Shown here: positions 7,899-16,462 of the stretch, in pieces | How the letters are laid out: each line of letters opens with the position of its first letter | Numbering within the stretch: the first letter of the stretch is position 1 | Source of the DNA: Gammaproteobacteria bacterium | GTDB lineage: Bacteria > Pseudomonadota > Gammaproteobacteria > Pseudomonadales > Azotimanducaceae | Assembly (NCBI GenBank): GCA_026708185.1 | Contig: JAPOVK010000062.1 | Span: 1 to 64,000, forward strand | DNA length: 64,000 nt | Direction: 5' to 3' | Made by a program: the position numbers and the translations under genes | The notes under the pieces: model-generated | Databases searched by the model: none | What the model was told of the DNA's origin: nothing | What the model saw: the letters and a program-made list of their open reading frames with translations, nothing else

Positions 7899-10316
7899 TC
7901 ACGGACCGCCTGCGGCGGCTGCCATCTCGTCGAGCGTGCCGGTGACGCCGCTGGCCACCAGGCCTTCGTACTCGGCGTCGGTCATGCCGAGTTCCTGCGC
8001 GAACACCTCGCGGCTGTGTTCGCCGACGCACGGCGCGGGGCGGATGGGCTCGGACGGCGCGGCAGAAAAGCGCCAGGGCCGGCCCGGCAACCAGGTCGGG
8101 CCGGCTTCCGGATGGTCGATCCTGGCAATGAACCCCGCGGCCGCGAAGTGCGGATCCGGCCGGCTGTAGATTTCCGTGAGCGGCACCACGCGGGCAGCAC
8201 AGACACCGGCATCGTTCAGCATGCTCTCGGTCTCGGTGGCGTCCCGTTCGACGCACCAGGCACCGAGTATCGCGTCGAGTTCTTCCTCGTTCTCCTTGCG
8301 CTTATCCGGTTCCGCGAAACGGGGCTCGTCGAGGCGCGCATCGTCGACCAACGCCTTGAGCGCCTCCCATTCCGACTCCGTCTCGGCCGCCAGCGCGAGC
8401 CAATCGTCGCCATTCGTCCGATACGCGTTGTGCGGCGCGATGCGCGGGTGGTGGTTGCCGAGCGGCTGCGGCTTGCGCCCGGTGGCGTCGTACTCCACGA
8501 GCGCATCGCCGACCACCGCCGCCACCGACTCCATCATCGACAGGTCGACGCGCTGCGCCTCGCCCGTGCGGTCCCGGTGTTCGAGCGCGGCGAGGACGGT
8601 TGCCACGAGGAAGTACCCGCCGATGGGATCGGGAAACAGCCCGCCCGTGTTCATGCCGCGGTCGCCCGCGTAGCCGTGGAGTGACGACAGGCCGGCCATG
8701 GGTTCGGTGGTCGCGCCGTTGGCGGGGTAGTCGCGGTAGGGGCCATCCTCCCCGTAGCCCGAGATGGACGCCCACACCATCCCCGGCTTGAGTTCGTGAA
8801 GTCTCTCGAGTGTGATCCCCCACTTCGGGAGCACGGTGGGGCGGAAGTTGTCGACCACGACGTCGAACTTCGGCAGCAGGCGCCACAGGATGTCCTGTCC
8901 GGCGGCGCTCGTGAGGTCGAGGTTCACCTCGCGCTTGTGCAGGTTGACGGCGTTGTAGTGGCCCTGCGTATTGGCCGGGTGCTGGCGGCGCGACTCGTCG
9001 AAGACCGCTGCTGGCACGCGGTTGCTGATGCGGCGGAACGCGTCGGGGTGCTTGGTGGAGGCGATCTGCACGACGTCGGCGCCGAGCAGCGCCAATAGTT
9101 CGGTGCCGAACGTGCCCGACCAGGCCTGCCCGAAACTGAGCACGCGAACCCGGGTAAGCGGTCCCGCCGGGCTGGCGGCGGTGTCCGCGGACTGATCCGT
9201 TGGCGCCGTGCGGGGTTGCCAGCCCGGTTCTTGTGGCTCGGCCAGCTTCGGTGCCGGTTTGCGAAGTCGCCAGGGGGACGGTTTGAGCCGGGCCGGCGCG
9301 CCGCCCGCGCGCACGCTTGCGCCCTCGATGGTCGTGGTGACGAAAAAGTCGCGAGCGACGAGTTGCTCGTTCCGGGTGAGATCCTCGACGTCCTGCACCA
9401 CGCCGATGACGCAGCGCAGCTTGGCCAGCGCGTGGAAGACGTCCCACCGCTTGAGTTTCGGCAGCGTCGCCGCGAGACCGTGGACCACGTCGCGCATGTC
9501 CTGGGAATGCCGGCCGATGTCCGGGATGAACTCCGGCCGGGCACCGATCTCGGGCAGGTTGCACACGGTCATCGCCTGCTGCCAATTGTGGAAATCGGCG
9601 AGACCGAGGTTCATCTGGCCGTCTTCGAGATCCCACAGCGGTCCGGGCGCGCCGCGTCGCCGACCGCCGCCGGGGCCGCGCGAGGTGCGTCCGTGGTACA
9701 CGGAGGCCACGCCCCATGGGTGCACGGTGAGGGCGAATGCTTCGAGTTCGCTGACGTCGACGCGCTCGGCCTCACCGGTCGCATTCCGTCGGCGCAATGC
9801 CGCCGCGGCGGTGATGAACCCGGTGACCCCGCCGACAACGCCGGCCATGTCGCGCGGCATCCGCAAGGGGGCCTCGTCGGCGTAGCCGTTGATGGACGAC
9901 CAGCCGACGCGGGCGCTCATGGTCAGATTGTTCCCGGGGACATGCTTGAGCGGATCGTCGAGTCCATGCGGCGTGACTGACAAATGCACGGCGGTCGCCG
10001 GGAGCCGCCGGCTGATGTCTGCCATCTCCATCGCCGTGGTCACGACCACGTCCGCGTGGGCGATCAGATCGTCGACTTGCGCGTCGGACGTGATCCGGAC
10101 AGCGCGCTTGTTCCAGTTCACATAGGCGTGGACGACGCCCCGGTCAGGCCCCGGGCGGTCGTCCAGGAAGGGCGGCTCGAAACGCAGCGGATGACCCGCG
10201 GGCGGTTCGGCAAGGGCGACGTCGGCACCGAAGTCTCCGAACAGCCGAGCGGCGAACGCGCCCGAAAAGCGCGTCGACAGATCGACGACGCGAAGCCCCG
10301 CGAACGGTGCGGACAT
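7899..10316 (-). CDS. CaiB/BaiF (family III) CoA-transferase, tandem two-domain fusion
   Basis: An 805-residue protein made of two consecutive family III CoA-transferase units. Unit 1 (1 to about 370) opens with FAGLRVVDLSTRFSG and carries RDMAGVVGGVTGF. Unit 2 (about 390-800) opens with RVRVLSFGQAWSG and carries NFRPTVLPKWG and FPDPIGGYF, where the Asp may be the acyl-anhydride nucleophile. Ordinary members are about 400 residues. The start at 10316 (MSAPFAGLR) has GAGAG just upstream. It lies 36 bases after the SOD-like gene on the same strand and may share its transcript. Family knowledge: such enzymes move CoA between carboxylic acids; the fusion presumably makes an internal pseudo-dimer. 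Substrate unknown. Confidence 0.9.
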   Translation of the reverse strand: MSAPFAGLRVVDLSTRFSGAFAARLFGDFGADVALAEPPAGHPLRFEPPFLDDRPGPDRGVVHAYVNWNKRAVRITSDAQVDDLIAHADVVVTTAMEMADISRRLPATAVHLSVTPHGLDDPLKHVPGNNLTMSARVGWSSINGYADEAPLRMPRDMAGVVGGVTGFITAAAALRRRNATGEAERVDVSELEAFALTVHPWGVASVYHGRTSRGPGGGRRRGAPGPLWDLEDGQMNLGLADFHNWQQAMTVCNLPEIGARPEFIPDIGRHSQDMRDVVHGLAATLPKLKRWDVFHALAKLRCVIGVVQDVEDLTRNEQLVARDFFVTTTIEGASVRAGGAPARLKPSPWRLRKPAPKLAEPQEPGWQPRTAPTDQSADTAASPAGPLTRVRVLSFGQAWSGTFGTELLALLGADVVQIASTKHPDAFRRISNRVPAAVFDESRRQHPANTQGHYNAVNLHKREVNLDLTSAAGQDILWRLLPKFDVVVDNFRPTVLPKWGITLERLHELKPGMVWASISGYGEDGPYRDYPANGATTEPMAGLSSLHGYAGDRGMNTGGLFPDPIGGYFLVATVLAALEHRDRTGEAQRVDLSMMESVAAVVGDALVEYDATGRKPQPLGNHHPRIAPHNAYRTNGDDWLALAAETESEWEALKALVDDARLDEPRFAEPDKRKENEEELDAILGAWCVERDATETESMLNDAGVCAARVVPLTEIYSRPDPHFAAAGFIARIDHPEAGPTWLPGRPWRFSAAPSEPIRPAPCVGEHSREVFAQELGMTDAEYEGLVASGVTGTLDEMAAAAGGP

Positions 10317-10352
10317 GGGTCTCTCGCCAGATTCTTGCGCTTGCACGCGGGG

Positions 10353-11480
10353 TCAGATCGCGCGGATCACGCCGCAGGCGATGCGACTCCCGGCACCGCC
10401 GATGGGTTGCGTCAGGTGATCGTCGGGTTCGGCGTGGATGATGACTGCCGAGCCGTCGCTATCTAGGAGCCCCGGTGCCCGGGCAAGGCCGTCGGCCGAT
10501 AGCGAAACCCGGGTCGTGTAGAACTCTGCACTTGCGGTGCCGTCCGAGGCGACGTGGAGCAGGGGCAGATCCCCGTTGTCCGGGCCGTCCGGATGGCGCA
10601 GCCCATGGGCCATGCCGCGTGGATTGATGTGGCCCGAGGCGGCCTTGAAATCCGGAGTGCAACTGCCAAGGCGATGCAAATGGATACCGCGTGCGCCGGG
10701 TTCCAGGTCGTCGAGCGCGACACCGATCAGGACGCCGCTTGGCGTTTGCTCGAATGTCACGTTCCCGAGCGCCATTCCGTCCACGTCGACCATCGCGGCG
10801 ACCGCGCGCGAGCCGGCGATGGCGTCCATTGCGATGGAGTCGTAGAGCGTCTCCGCGGCCGCGGTGAGATCCAGCACGCGATGCCCCTCGTCCATCTGCG
10901 CCACCAGGGTGACGCTGCCGGCCATGCCGTTGTCCCCCCCTGCCGCGGGAGGCGCGCAGAAACCCGTCTCGTCGCTAACCATCTGCGGTGCCGGCAGGAT
11001 TGCGGCGCGCGTCTCGCGGTCGGGGTCGAACAGAGCAATCAGTTCGGTTGCACTCGCAACCTCAAGGAGTTGTTCATCCAAAGCGCTCGGTGCTTCCGGT
11101 TCCGCGGTGTCATCCGTGGCGTCATCCGCCCAGGACGTGCTCGGAATGGCCACCGGAATCCGGTCGCCGACCACCGTGTCGGTCCATGCCTTCACCCGCG
11201 TGTCCCAGCGACAGGTCTCTTGCGTGTAGTGGAGCCAGTGACGGTTGCTGGAGCGAAGTTCGGCCCGCGTGACCAGGTGGACGGCGCGCGGTGCGAGCGT
11301 CGTGTCGGCGAGGATCACGTAAAGCGAAGCGCCGCCGAGGAGATCCATCTGGTAGCGCATCAACTCGCCTTCTTCACTGGCGATCAGCTTCCCCGCAGTC
11401 CAGGTACCGGTCGCGCCGCTGGCGCTCGCGGCGAGGACTGCTAGGGTTGCCGTGAAACTACGGATTAGAGTGAAAGACAT
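10353..11480 (-). CDS. Secreted protein with C-terminal Cu/Zn superoxide dismutase domain
   Basis: A 375-residue protein. An N-terminal signal peptide (about 1-23, SFTATLAVLAASASGA) is followed by a domain of about 190 residues that I do not recognise, then a SodC-like domain from about 230. Metal ligands are visible: GIHLHRLGSC (two Cu His and the disulfide Cys), ASGHINP (bridging His), HGLRHPDGPDNGDLP (Zn ligands and Asp) and VIIHAEPDDH (fourth Cu His). The second disulfide Cys is in SRIACGVI. The start at 11480 follows AGGAGG by 5 bases. Known role of the domain: periplasmic superoxide dismutation. The N-terminal half with NRHWLHYTQETCRW is unusual; SodC alone is about 170 residues. Confidence 0.85.
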   Translation of the reverse strand: MSFTLIRSFTATLAVLAASASGATGTWTAGKLIASEEGELMRYQMDLLGGASLYVILADTTLAPRAVHLVTRAELRSSNRHWLHYTQETCRWDTRVKAWTDTVVGDRIPVAIPSTSWADDATDDTAEPEAPSALDEQLLEVASATELIALFDPDRETRAAILPAPQMVSDETGFCAPPAAGGDNGMAGSVTLVAQMDEGHRVLDLTAAAETLYDSIAMDAIAGSRAVAAMVDVDGMALGNVTFEQTPSGVLIGVALDDLEPGARGIHLHRLGSCTPDFKAASGHINPRGMAHGLRHPDGPDNGDLPLLHVASDGTASAEFYTTRVSLSADGLARAPGLLDSDGSAVIIHAEPDDHLTQPIGGAGSRIACGVIRAI

Positions 11481-11654
11481 GCTGGCCTCCTTGGCTCGAT
11501 TGGTTCCACCGGGCGTCGTCGCGTGCCAAGCGTATCCGACCGGGCGGTTCCCGGCTACGCACCGGATCGTCGGCGTCCGGCCGGGGCCCCGTTGCGCGGA
11601 CGGGCACGAAAAACGGCGCACAATTGACTACGGTCGCACGGCGCGAGAGAGTTG

Positions 11655-12788
11655 ATGCTGCGGGATGCTCTGACGGCGATGGACGACTATCTACAAGCAG
11701 GCGAGCGGCGCGCCTATGCGCTGGGCAACCGGGGCCCGCTGCGTCTCACGGCGGACGGGACGCCGCACCCGGATGCCTTGGCCGCGTATCGGGAGCACGG
11801 GTTCTACGTCTTTGAGAACGTGCTCTCGGAGCCCGAGCTTTGCGATCTCACGACGGAACTCGCGGAGTTGCTTGCTCGGGCGCCGGCGGGGCCGGATTCG
11901 AACAGGGATCGCCAAGGTCGGGTTGCGTTCGGCGATGCCTTCACCACGCCCGTGTTCGTCTTCGGAAGGCCGCTGTCAGACCCCTACGGGGGTACGGATG
12001 CGAATTACGGCCGACATCCGGCGAAGATGTTCGAGCCCGTACCGGCGCCCAATGCGCCAGCGCATACGGTCTACTTCATCAACGGCATCCTCCAGGTCAT
12101 GGAATCCTGCCTGCGCCTGTACGCCCACCCTGAGTTGCTCAGGGTCACCGAGGCCATCAACGGCGCCGACTTCGCACCGTTCGGCGACTCGATCTGGATC
12201 AAGGAGCCGGGCCTCGGCACGTCGGTCGCGTGGCACCAGGACGGTACGACGCACTGGAACCATCCGCGGTGGGACGAGGGCATCCACGGTTTCAACTTCA
12301 TGGCCCAGTTGTGCCGGACCACGCCGGAGAACGCCTTGTGGGTGGTTCCGGGCAGCCACAAGGTCGGCAAGATCGACATCAAGGCGCAAGTCGACGCCAA
12401 CGGCAGCGACCGTCTCCCCGATGCCGTGCCCATGCTGTGCGCGCCGGGCGACGTGGCGATCTGCAACCGCCAGGCCTTGCACGGCTCCTTCGCCAACACG
12501 TCGGCGGATAGACGCGTGTCCATCGTCTTCGGCTTCCACCGCTTGGACGCCGTACGCAATGTCGAGAAGCGACGTCCAAACGGGGACACGGTGGTCTATG
12601 ACGACGCGCGCATCCACCAGCGCTCGCGCGTTATCCAGGTCGCCATCGACGCCCGCGCCCAGCGCTTCCCCGACGAGACGCCGTACCGTTATCAGCCTTT
12701 CGTCGGTGAAGAGGAAGACAACCGATGGAACGAGCACACGCGGCGAACCGTTCTCAAGGACTACAACCTCTTGAACCTCGGTATTTGA
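11655..12788 (+). CDS. Phytanoyl-CoA dioxygenase family protein
   Basis: A 377-residue Fe(II)/2-oxoglutarate oxygenase. Iron ligands are visible in SVAWHQDGTTHW (His, Asp, about 193-195) and QALHGSFANTS (distal His, about 278), with the 2-oxoglutarate Arg in ADRRVSIVFGF shortly after. The start is the ATG at 11655; a TTG directly before it would add one residue. GAGAG is 6-10 bases upstream. It is transcribed away from the SOD-like gene. It is one of three members of this family in the window, and the three are only distantly similar, so they are not recent duplicates. Substrate unknown. Confidence 0.9.
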   Translation: MLRDALTAMDDYLQAGERRAYALGNRGPLRLTADGTPHPDALAAYREHGFYVFENVLSEPELCDLTTELAELLARAPAGPDSNRDRQGRVAFGDAFTTPVFVFGRPLSDPYGGTDANYGRHPAKMFEPVPAPNAPAHTVYFINGILQVMESCLRLYAHPELLRVTEAINGADFAPFGDSIWIKEPGLGTSVAWHQDGTTHWNHPRWDEGIHGFNFMAQLCRTTPENALWVVPGSHKVGKIDIKAQVDANGSDRLPDAVPMLCAPGDVAICNRQALHGSFANTSADRRVSIVFGFHRLDAVRNVEKRRPNGDTVVYDDARIHQRSRVIQVAIDARAQRFPDETPYRYQPFVGEEEDNRWNEHTRRTVLKDYNLLNLGI

Positions 12789-12800
12789 CTCGTGGGCTCG

Positions 12801-13157
12801 TCAGTTGAGCAGGAGACGATCGCGCGGCGTTAGTTCGGCGAACACCCGCCGGGCGACGAGGATTGCGATGCCCAAGGCCGCGATCACGAAGGCCACGAGC
12901 GGCACCAGAGTGAACGCGGCTAGCGCCCCAAAGCCGGGTCCGGCACCTCGCGTCCGCTCGGCACCGGCTCCGCCTCCGGCCCAAGGCCACGCCGACCGTC
13001 CATGGGACAGACGCCGTCGGTCGCTGCGCTTCCTTTGGCGTCTGTTCCATGGACGGCTGAGGAACGCGCCGAGCAGGCAACCGAGGAAGAAGCCTCTTCG
13101 GAACCCGAAGCGGCGGTAACCGGAGGGGGTGAGTCGTCGGGGTCGCCTGCTTCGCAT
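12801..13157 (-). CDS. Small membrane protein carrying an in-frame family B repeat
   Basis: A 118-residue hypothetical protein. Residues 1-35 are basic and then hydrophobic (GFFLGCLLGAFLS). Residues about 80-105 form one or two membrane segments (FTLVPLVAFVIAALGIAIL). Residues about 36-79 between them are encoded entirely by a copy of the family B repeat (12922-13052) and read as an Arg/Gly-rich stretch (SAWPWAGGGAGAERTRG). Without the repeat the protein would be about 74 residues. AGGAG lies 12-16 bases before the ATG. I do not recognise the family. That it is a real gene is moderately supported by the membrane pattern on both sides of the repeat; the alternative is an ORF made fortuitously long by it. 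Confidence 0.5.
   Translation of the reverse strand: MRSRRPRRLTPSGYRRFGFRRGFFLGCLLGAFLSRPWNRRQRKRSDRRRLSHGRSAWPWAGGGAGAERTRGAGPGFGALAAFTLVPLVAFVIAALGIAILVARRVFAELTPRDRLLLN
12922..13052 (-). repeat. Family B palindromic repeat, copy 3 (inside a reading frame)
   Basis: Read on the minus strand, a long hairpin (13000-13052; GGCGTCTGTTCCATGG on the plus strand pairs with its opposite arm, 16 pairs with one G-U) is followed by a 75-base core (12922-12996). The core differs at six positions from the two identical cores at 24280-24354 and 24412-24486. All three copies have the order hairpin then core. A second stem inside the core (CCGGTGCC with GGTGCCGG) is kept by wobble pairs. Confidence 0.85.
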
Positions 13158-13248
13158 GACGGTCTTTACTCCTGGACAGTGCGGACAACGTGTCCACGCA
13201 TGATCGCGGGTGAAGCCTGAGCCGCTACTGAACGCGCGGGGCCGCGTT

Positions 13249-15135
13249 CTACCGGTAGCGTCGCGCCTGCGTATTGAACATCGCCGCGTAGTGGCCGTCG
13301 CGAGCGATCAACTCGTCGTGCCCGCCGATCTCGATCACCCGGCCGCCCTCGATGACGACGATGAGGTCGGCCATGCGCACGGTCGAGAACCGGTGGGAGA
13401 TGAACACCACCGTCTTGTCGCCGGCCAGCGCGCCGACCTGTTCGTAAAGGCGATGCTCTCGGAATGCGTCGAGCGCGGCGGTCGGTTCGTCGAGCACGAG
13501 CATCTGGGCATCGCTCATGAACGCGCGCGAGATGGCCAGGTGCTGCCACTCGCCGCCCGACAGGTCGATGCCCTCGTCGAAGGTCTTGCCGAGGATCGTG
13601 TCGTAGCCGTCCGGCAGCTTGTCGATGATGTCGTGGGCACCGCCTTTCTCGGCGGCGGCGACAACGCGGGGTCGTTCGTCCATGGCGTCGGCTTGGCCAA
13701 GACCGACGTTGTCGGCAGCCGACAGGTCGTAGCGGAAGAAGTCCTGGAACACGACCGCCACGTGTCGGCGCAACTCGGCGAGGTCGTAGTCGCGGAGATC
13801 CTTCCCGTCGAGGAGGATCTCGCCCTCGGCGGGATCGTAGAGCCGGCTCAAGAGCTTCACCAGCGTGGTCTTGCCCGCCCCGTTCTCGCCGGCGATGGCG
13901 ACGCGTTGGCCCGCGGGAATCCGGAACGACACGTCGCGCAGGATCCAGGCGTCAGAGCCCTCAGCCGGGGAGCGCGAGGGGTCATCCCCTCGCAAGGAAG
14001 AACCCGGGTACTTGAACGAGACGTTGCGGAACTCGATGCCGCTCTGTATGGGCTTCGGGATGGGCTGGGCTGGCGAGTCGCGTTCCGCCAAGGCGCCGTC
14101 CACGGACTTGGTGTCGAGATCCAGGAACTCGAAGAAGCGGGTCGTGAACAGCGCGTTCTGGTAGACCGATCCGCCGGAACTGATCAACCCTGCCAGCAGG
14201 TTGCGGCTTTGCTGCGCGGCCTGGAAAACGAGGGCGAGGTCGCCGATCGTGATGTGCCCGAGCACGGCTTGGTAGACCGCGTAGCCCCAGATCGCACCGA
14301 CGCCGAGAAGGGACACCAGGTTGAGCCCTACGTTCACCTTGAAGATGTCGAAGACGAGCTTGCGGATGGCCGTCAGGTAGATGTCCCGGAACCGCTGGAA
14401 TCGCGACAGGAAGAGGTCGCGCAGCGTGAAGATGCGGACCTCCTTGGCACTGTCCCGATCGGTCAAGAGCCGCGCCATGTAATCGATCATGCGGTCGTTG
14501 CGGATGAGCTCCGCGTTCAGGTCGTAGCGCTTGCGGGCGAAGTGCCCCTCCACGAGGATGCGCGGCAGGGCGGTCAGGATGAGCAGCGCGATGGCGAGCG
14601 GGTGCAGGATCGACAGGAGGCTCACCATCGCGATGAGTGAGAACGCCTGCTGCATGAGCGAGATGGTCGACCAGGAGATGTTCGAGATCCGGTAGAACTG
14701 CTGGGTAGCGTGATGCAACTGGTCGTAGAACTTGGGCGTCTCGAAGAAGGCGATGTCGAGCGCCCCGGCCTTGTCGATGATGCGCTGCTTGGCGGTGTAC
14801 CAGATTCGCTCGCTCAAGATCTCCTGGACGAACCCGGACGCGGAGTCGAACGCGGCCTGCGAAACCCACAGTCCGAAAAGGACGGCCAGCGGCATGAACA
14901 CGATGCCCCAAGCCATCGTGCCGCCGCTTGCCGCGACCACGCCGTCGATGATGACCTTGGTCATGTAGACGATGGCCGCCGGGATCACGGCGGTCGCAAC
15001 CATCAGCGCGCAGGCCACGACGAGGAAGCCGGGCGCCACTTCCCACATGAAGGCGAATACGCGCGGCACGATCAGCGCGATGTCGCGCAACGTGTGGAAC
15101 GTGCCCTGTTCCGGAGGGCGGAACTGGTCGGACAT
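13249..15135 (-). CDS. ABC exporter, membrane domain fused to ATPase, with in-frame family A insertion
   Basis: A 628-residue half-transporter. Membrane segments occupy about 20-330 (FLVVACALMVATAVIPAAIV and others). The nucleotide-binding domain (about 360-610) has Walker A (GENGAGKTT), Q-loop (VVFQDFFR), a signature altered to LSGGEWQ, Walker B (MLVLDEPTAALD) and the H-loop (FISHR). Residues about 379-394 (SLRGDDPSRSPAEGS) are encoded exactly by a family A palindromic repeat, in the turn between FRNVSFKYPG and ILRDVSFRI ahead of Walker A. The frame stays open, so the protein is probably functional. It would act as a homodimer or with another half; substrate unknown. No accessory export gene adjoins it. 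Confidence 0.9.
   Translation of the reverse strand: MSDQFRPPEQGTFHTLRDIALIVPRVFAFMWEVAPGFLVVACALMVATAVIPAAIVYMTKVIIDGVVAASGGTMAWGIVFMPLAVLFGLWVSQAAFDSASGFVQEILSERIWYTAKQRIIDKAGALDIAFFETPKFYDQLHHATQQFYRISNISWSTISLMQQAFSLIAMVSLLSILHPLAIALLILTALPRILVEGHFARKRYDLNAELIRNDRMIDYMARLLTDRDSAKEVRIFTLRDLFLSRFQRFRDIYLTAIRKLVFDIFKVNVGLNLVSLLGVGAIWGYAVYQAVLGHITIGDLALVFQAAQQSRNLLAGLISSGGSVYQNALFTTRFFEFLDLDTKSVDGALAERDSPAQPIPKPIQSGIEFRNVSFKYPGSSLRGDDPSRSPAEGSDAWILRDVSFRIPAGQRVAIAGENGAGKTTLVKLLSRLYDPAEGEILLDGKDLRDYDLAELRRHVAVVFQDFFRYDLSAADNVGLGQADAMDERPRVVAAAEKGGAHDIIDKLPDGYDTILGKTFDEGIDLSGGEWQHLAISRAFMSDAQMLVLDEPTAALDAFREHRLYEQVGALAGDKTVVFISHRFSTVRMADLIVVIEGGRVIEIGGHDELIARDGHYAAMFNTQARRYR
13955..14002 (+). 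repeat. Family A palindromic repeat, copy 3, in frame within the ABC exporter gene
   Basis: This 48-base copy shares GAGCCCTCAGCCGGGGAGC with the copies at 3089 and 3134, then folds as GCGAGGGG-TCAT-CCCCTCGC (13974-13993). The loop differs from the CCCG of the other copies, while the 8-pair stem is perfect. Its length is 16 codons, so the host frame is kept. Confidence 0.85.
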
Positions 15136-15179
15136 GGGATGTGTTCACGCGCCGCGAGGGGTGCGCATTTTAGTGCGTC

Positions 15180-15977
15180 CTAGGCGGGTTCGCCTTCGTC
15201 GGATTCGGCCACGTGGACCACGATGAACACGGTCTGGTCGGGCGTAGGCATGGAGCCGAGGACCAGTGTCTGTCCTGGCCGAAAGCCTAACGTTGTTTGG
15301 ATGCTACCGCGGCTCCTCGCGCCGCTCGCGTGTTCGATTTCCGGTCCACGGACCCCAAGCTCCAACTGGTCGCCGTAGACCTTGCCTGTGATGCCGTAGA
15401 AGGCGGCTTGACCTTCTTTGACCCGGAGCTCATGTTGATCTGCGGGCATCGAGCCTTCGGCGCCGATCGCAAGGTCGAACCTCCCGGCTGAGACGGTGAC
15501 GTAGCCCTCGCCGACTAGCGAGTAACCTTCGAATCGGAACACCTTTCGTAGGGCTTCGGTGACGGGGGCGAGCCGCACACCCACCTCGTCGCCGTTGGCA
15601 GTCACGACCTGAAAATGTAGCCGGTACGACCGTGCACTGGTCGAGGCCACGTCGAACTGTTCGAGCATCCGCGCTATCTTGTCCAGGTTGTCAGGTGTCT
15701 CGCGCACGCTGATTGCCCGCACGTCAGCCGGGGTCGAGATTGTCCCCGGCGCCCTCGGTCGGTCCCGATACACGTAAGGGTCGATGAGCGCCATGGCATC
15801 GCTCGAGTGTAGGTGTTCGAGTTGGAACGTCCTCGTTTCCAAGGCAGGCAACTCGGATAACGGCTTGAATGCCGGTTGCCCGTCATCAGGTTGACCGCCG
15901 TTCCGCTCGTTCATTTCGATTTCGCAGCCGACTAAGACCAGCAGCGCGAGGAGAGGGGATCCGGTTCTCACATCCAT
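15180..15977 (-). CDS. Lipoprotein with secretin N-domain-like region, in ECF sigma operon
   Basis: A 265-residue predicted lipoprotein (lipobox LLVLVGC near residue 18). Residues about 50-110 (FQLEHLHSSDAMALIDPYV, then ISVRETPDNLDKIARMLEQF) resemble the short domains of secretins and GspD, where a ridge is followed by an NLDKI helix. The rest is beta-rich (YSLVGEGYVTVSAGRF; TLGFRPGQTLVLGSMP), resembling the secretin core motif but with no pore-forming C-terminus. The start at 15977 follows AAGGAG. It is the third gene of the operon sigma, anti-sigma, lipoprotein, 2 bases after the second. Inference: an envelope protein under, or reporting to, the ECF sigma factor. No family name is claimed. 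Confidence 0.7.
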   Translation of the reverse strand: MDVRTGSPLLALLVLVGCEIEMNERNGGQPDDGQPAFKPLSELPALETRTFQLEHLHSSDAMALIDPYVYRDRPRAPGTISTPADVRAISVRETPDNLDKIARMLEQFDVASTSARSYRLHFQVVTANGDEVGVRLAPVTEALRKVFRFEGYSLVGEGYVTVSAGRFDLAIGAEGSMPADQHELRVKEGQAAFYGITGKVYGDQLELGVRGPEIEHASGARSRGSIQTTLGFRPGQTLVLGSMPTPDQTVFIVVHVAESDEGEPA

Positions 15978-15979
15978 AG

Positions 15980-16462
15980 CTACTCCTTGTAAAACCAAAA
16001 CACCGTGATGTCGGGGTCGTCCGTCTGGATCACGGCAACGTTGTGGTGCGGCGCACTGACGACAGGCGCACTGCTCACGGTGGCTGGCGGCTGCCAGACC
16101 GGCTTGAGTCGCGGACCCCGCTCCGGGAGGACGAGCGCCAATGCCGCCGCAATCGATGCCGCCGTAGCCGTGGCCGCCGCCCACGTGGGCGGCATGGGCA
16201 AGCGCCACCGTGATCGGTGCCGAACGCGGCCGTCGGCACGCGCCCGACCGAAAGAGACGATGCGTCGCACGTTCAGGTCGACAGCCGGTTCAAGTGTGCC
16301 GTTCAAAGCCTCGTAGCCCGCGAGAATCGACCGCGCCAACGCGCCGCAACGTTCGCAGTCGCGGATGTGTCCGGCGAGTTCCGACGACCCGTTGCCTTTG
16401 AGTACATCGACGTCGGCCCGCAACAATTCCGCCACGGGCCGGCGGCATACCGCGTCCGTCAT
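15980..16462 (-). CDS. Membrane anti-sigma factor (zinc-finger ZAS type)
   Basis: A 160-residue protein with the anti-sigma zinc motif H-x3-C-x2-C (HIRDCERC, about 32-39), a membrane segment (ATATAASIAAALALVLP, about 95-112) and a short periplasmic tail of about 45 residues. It starts with a one-base TGATG overlap on the ECF sigma gene, the usual arrangement for a sigma factor and its cognate inhibitor. Expected role: holding the sigma factor at the membrane until an envelope signal releases it. The C-terminus ends in FWFYKE, 2 bases before the lipoprotein gene. Confidence 0.85.
   Translation of the reverse strand: MTDAVCRRPVAELLRADVDVLKGNGSSELAGHIRDCERCGALARSILAGYEALNGTLEPAVDLNVRRIVSFGRARADGRVRHRSRWRLPMPPTWAAATATAASIAAALALVLPERGPRLKPVWQPPATVSSAPVVSAPHHNVAVIQTDDPDITVFWFYKE

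Noticed and set aside
13210-14640. Large plus-strand open frame opposite the ABC exporter
   Set aside because: It is the antisense shadow of the exporter. Walker and signature motifs on the minus strand decide the coding strand.
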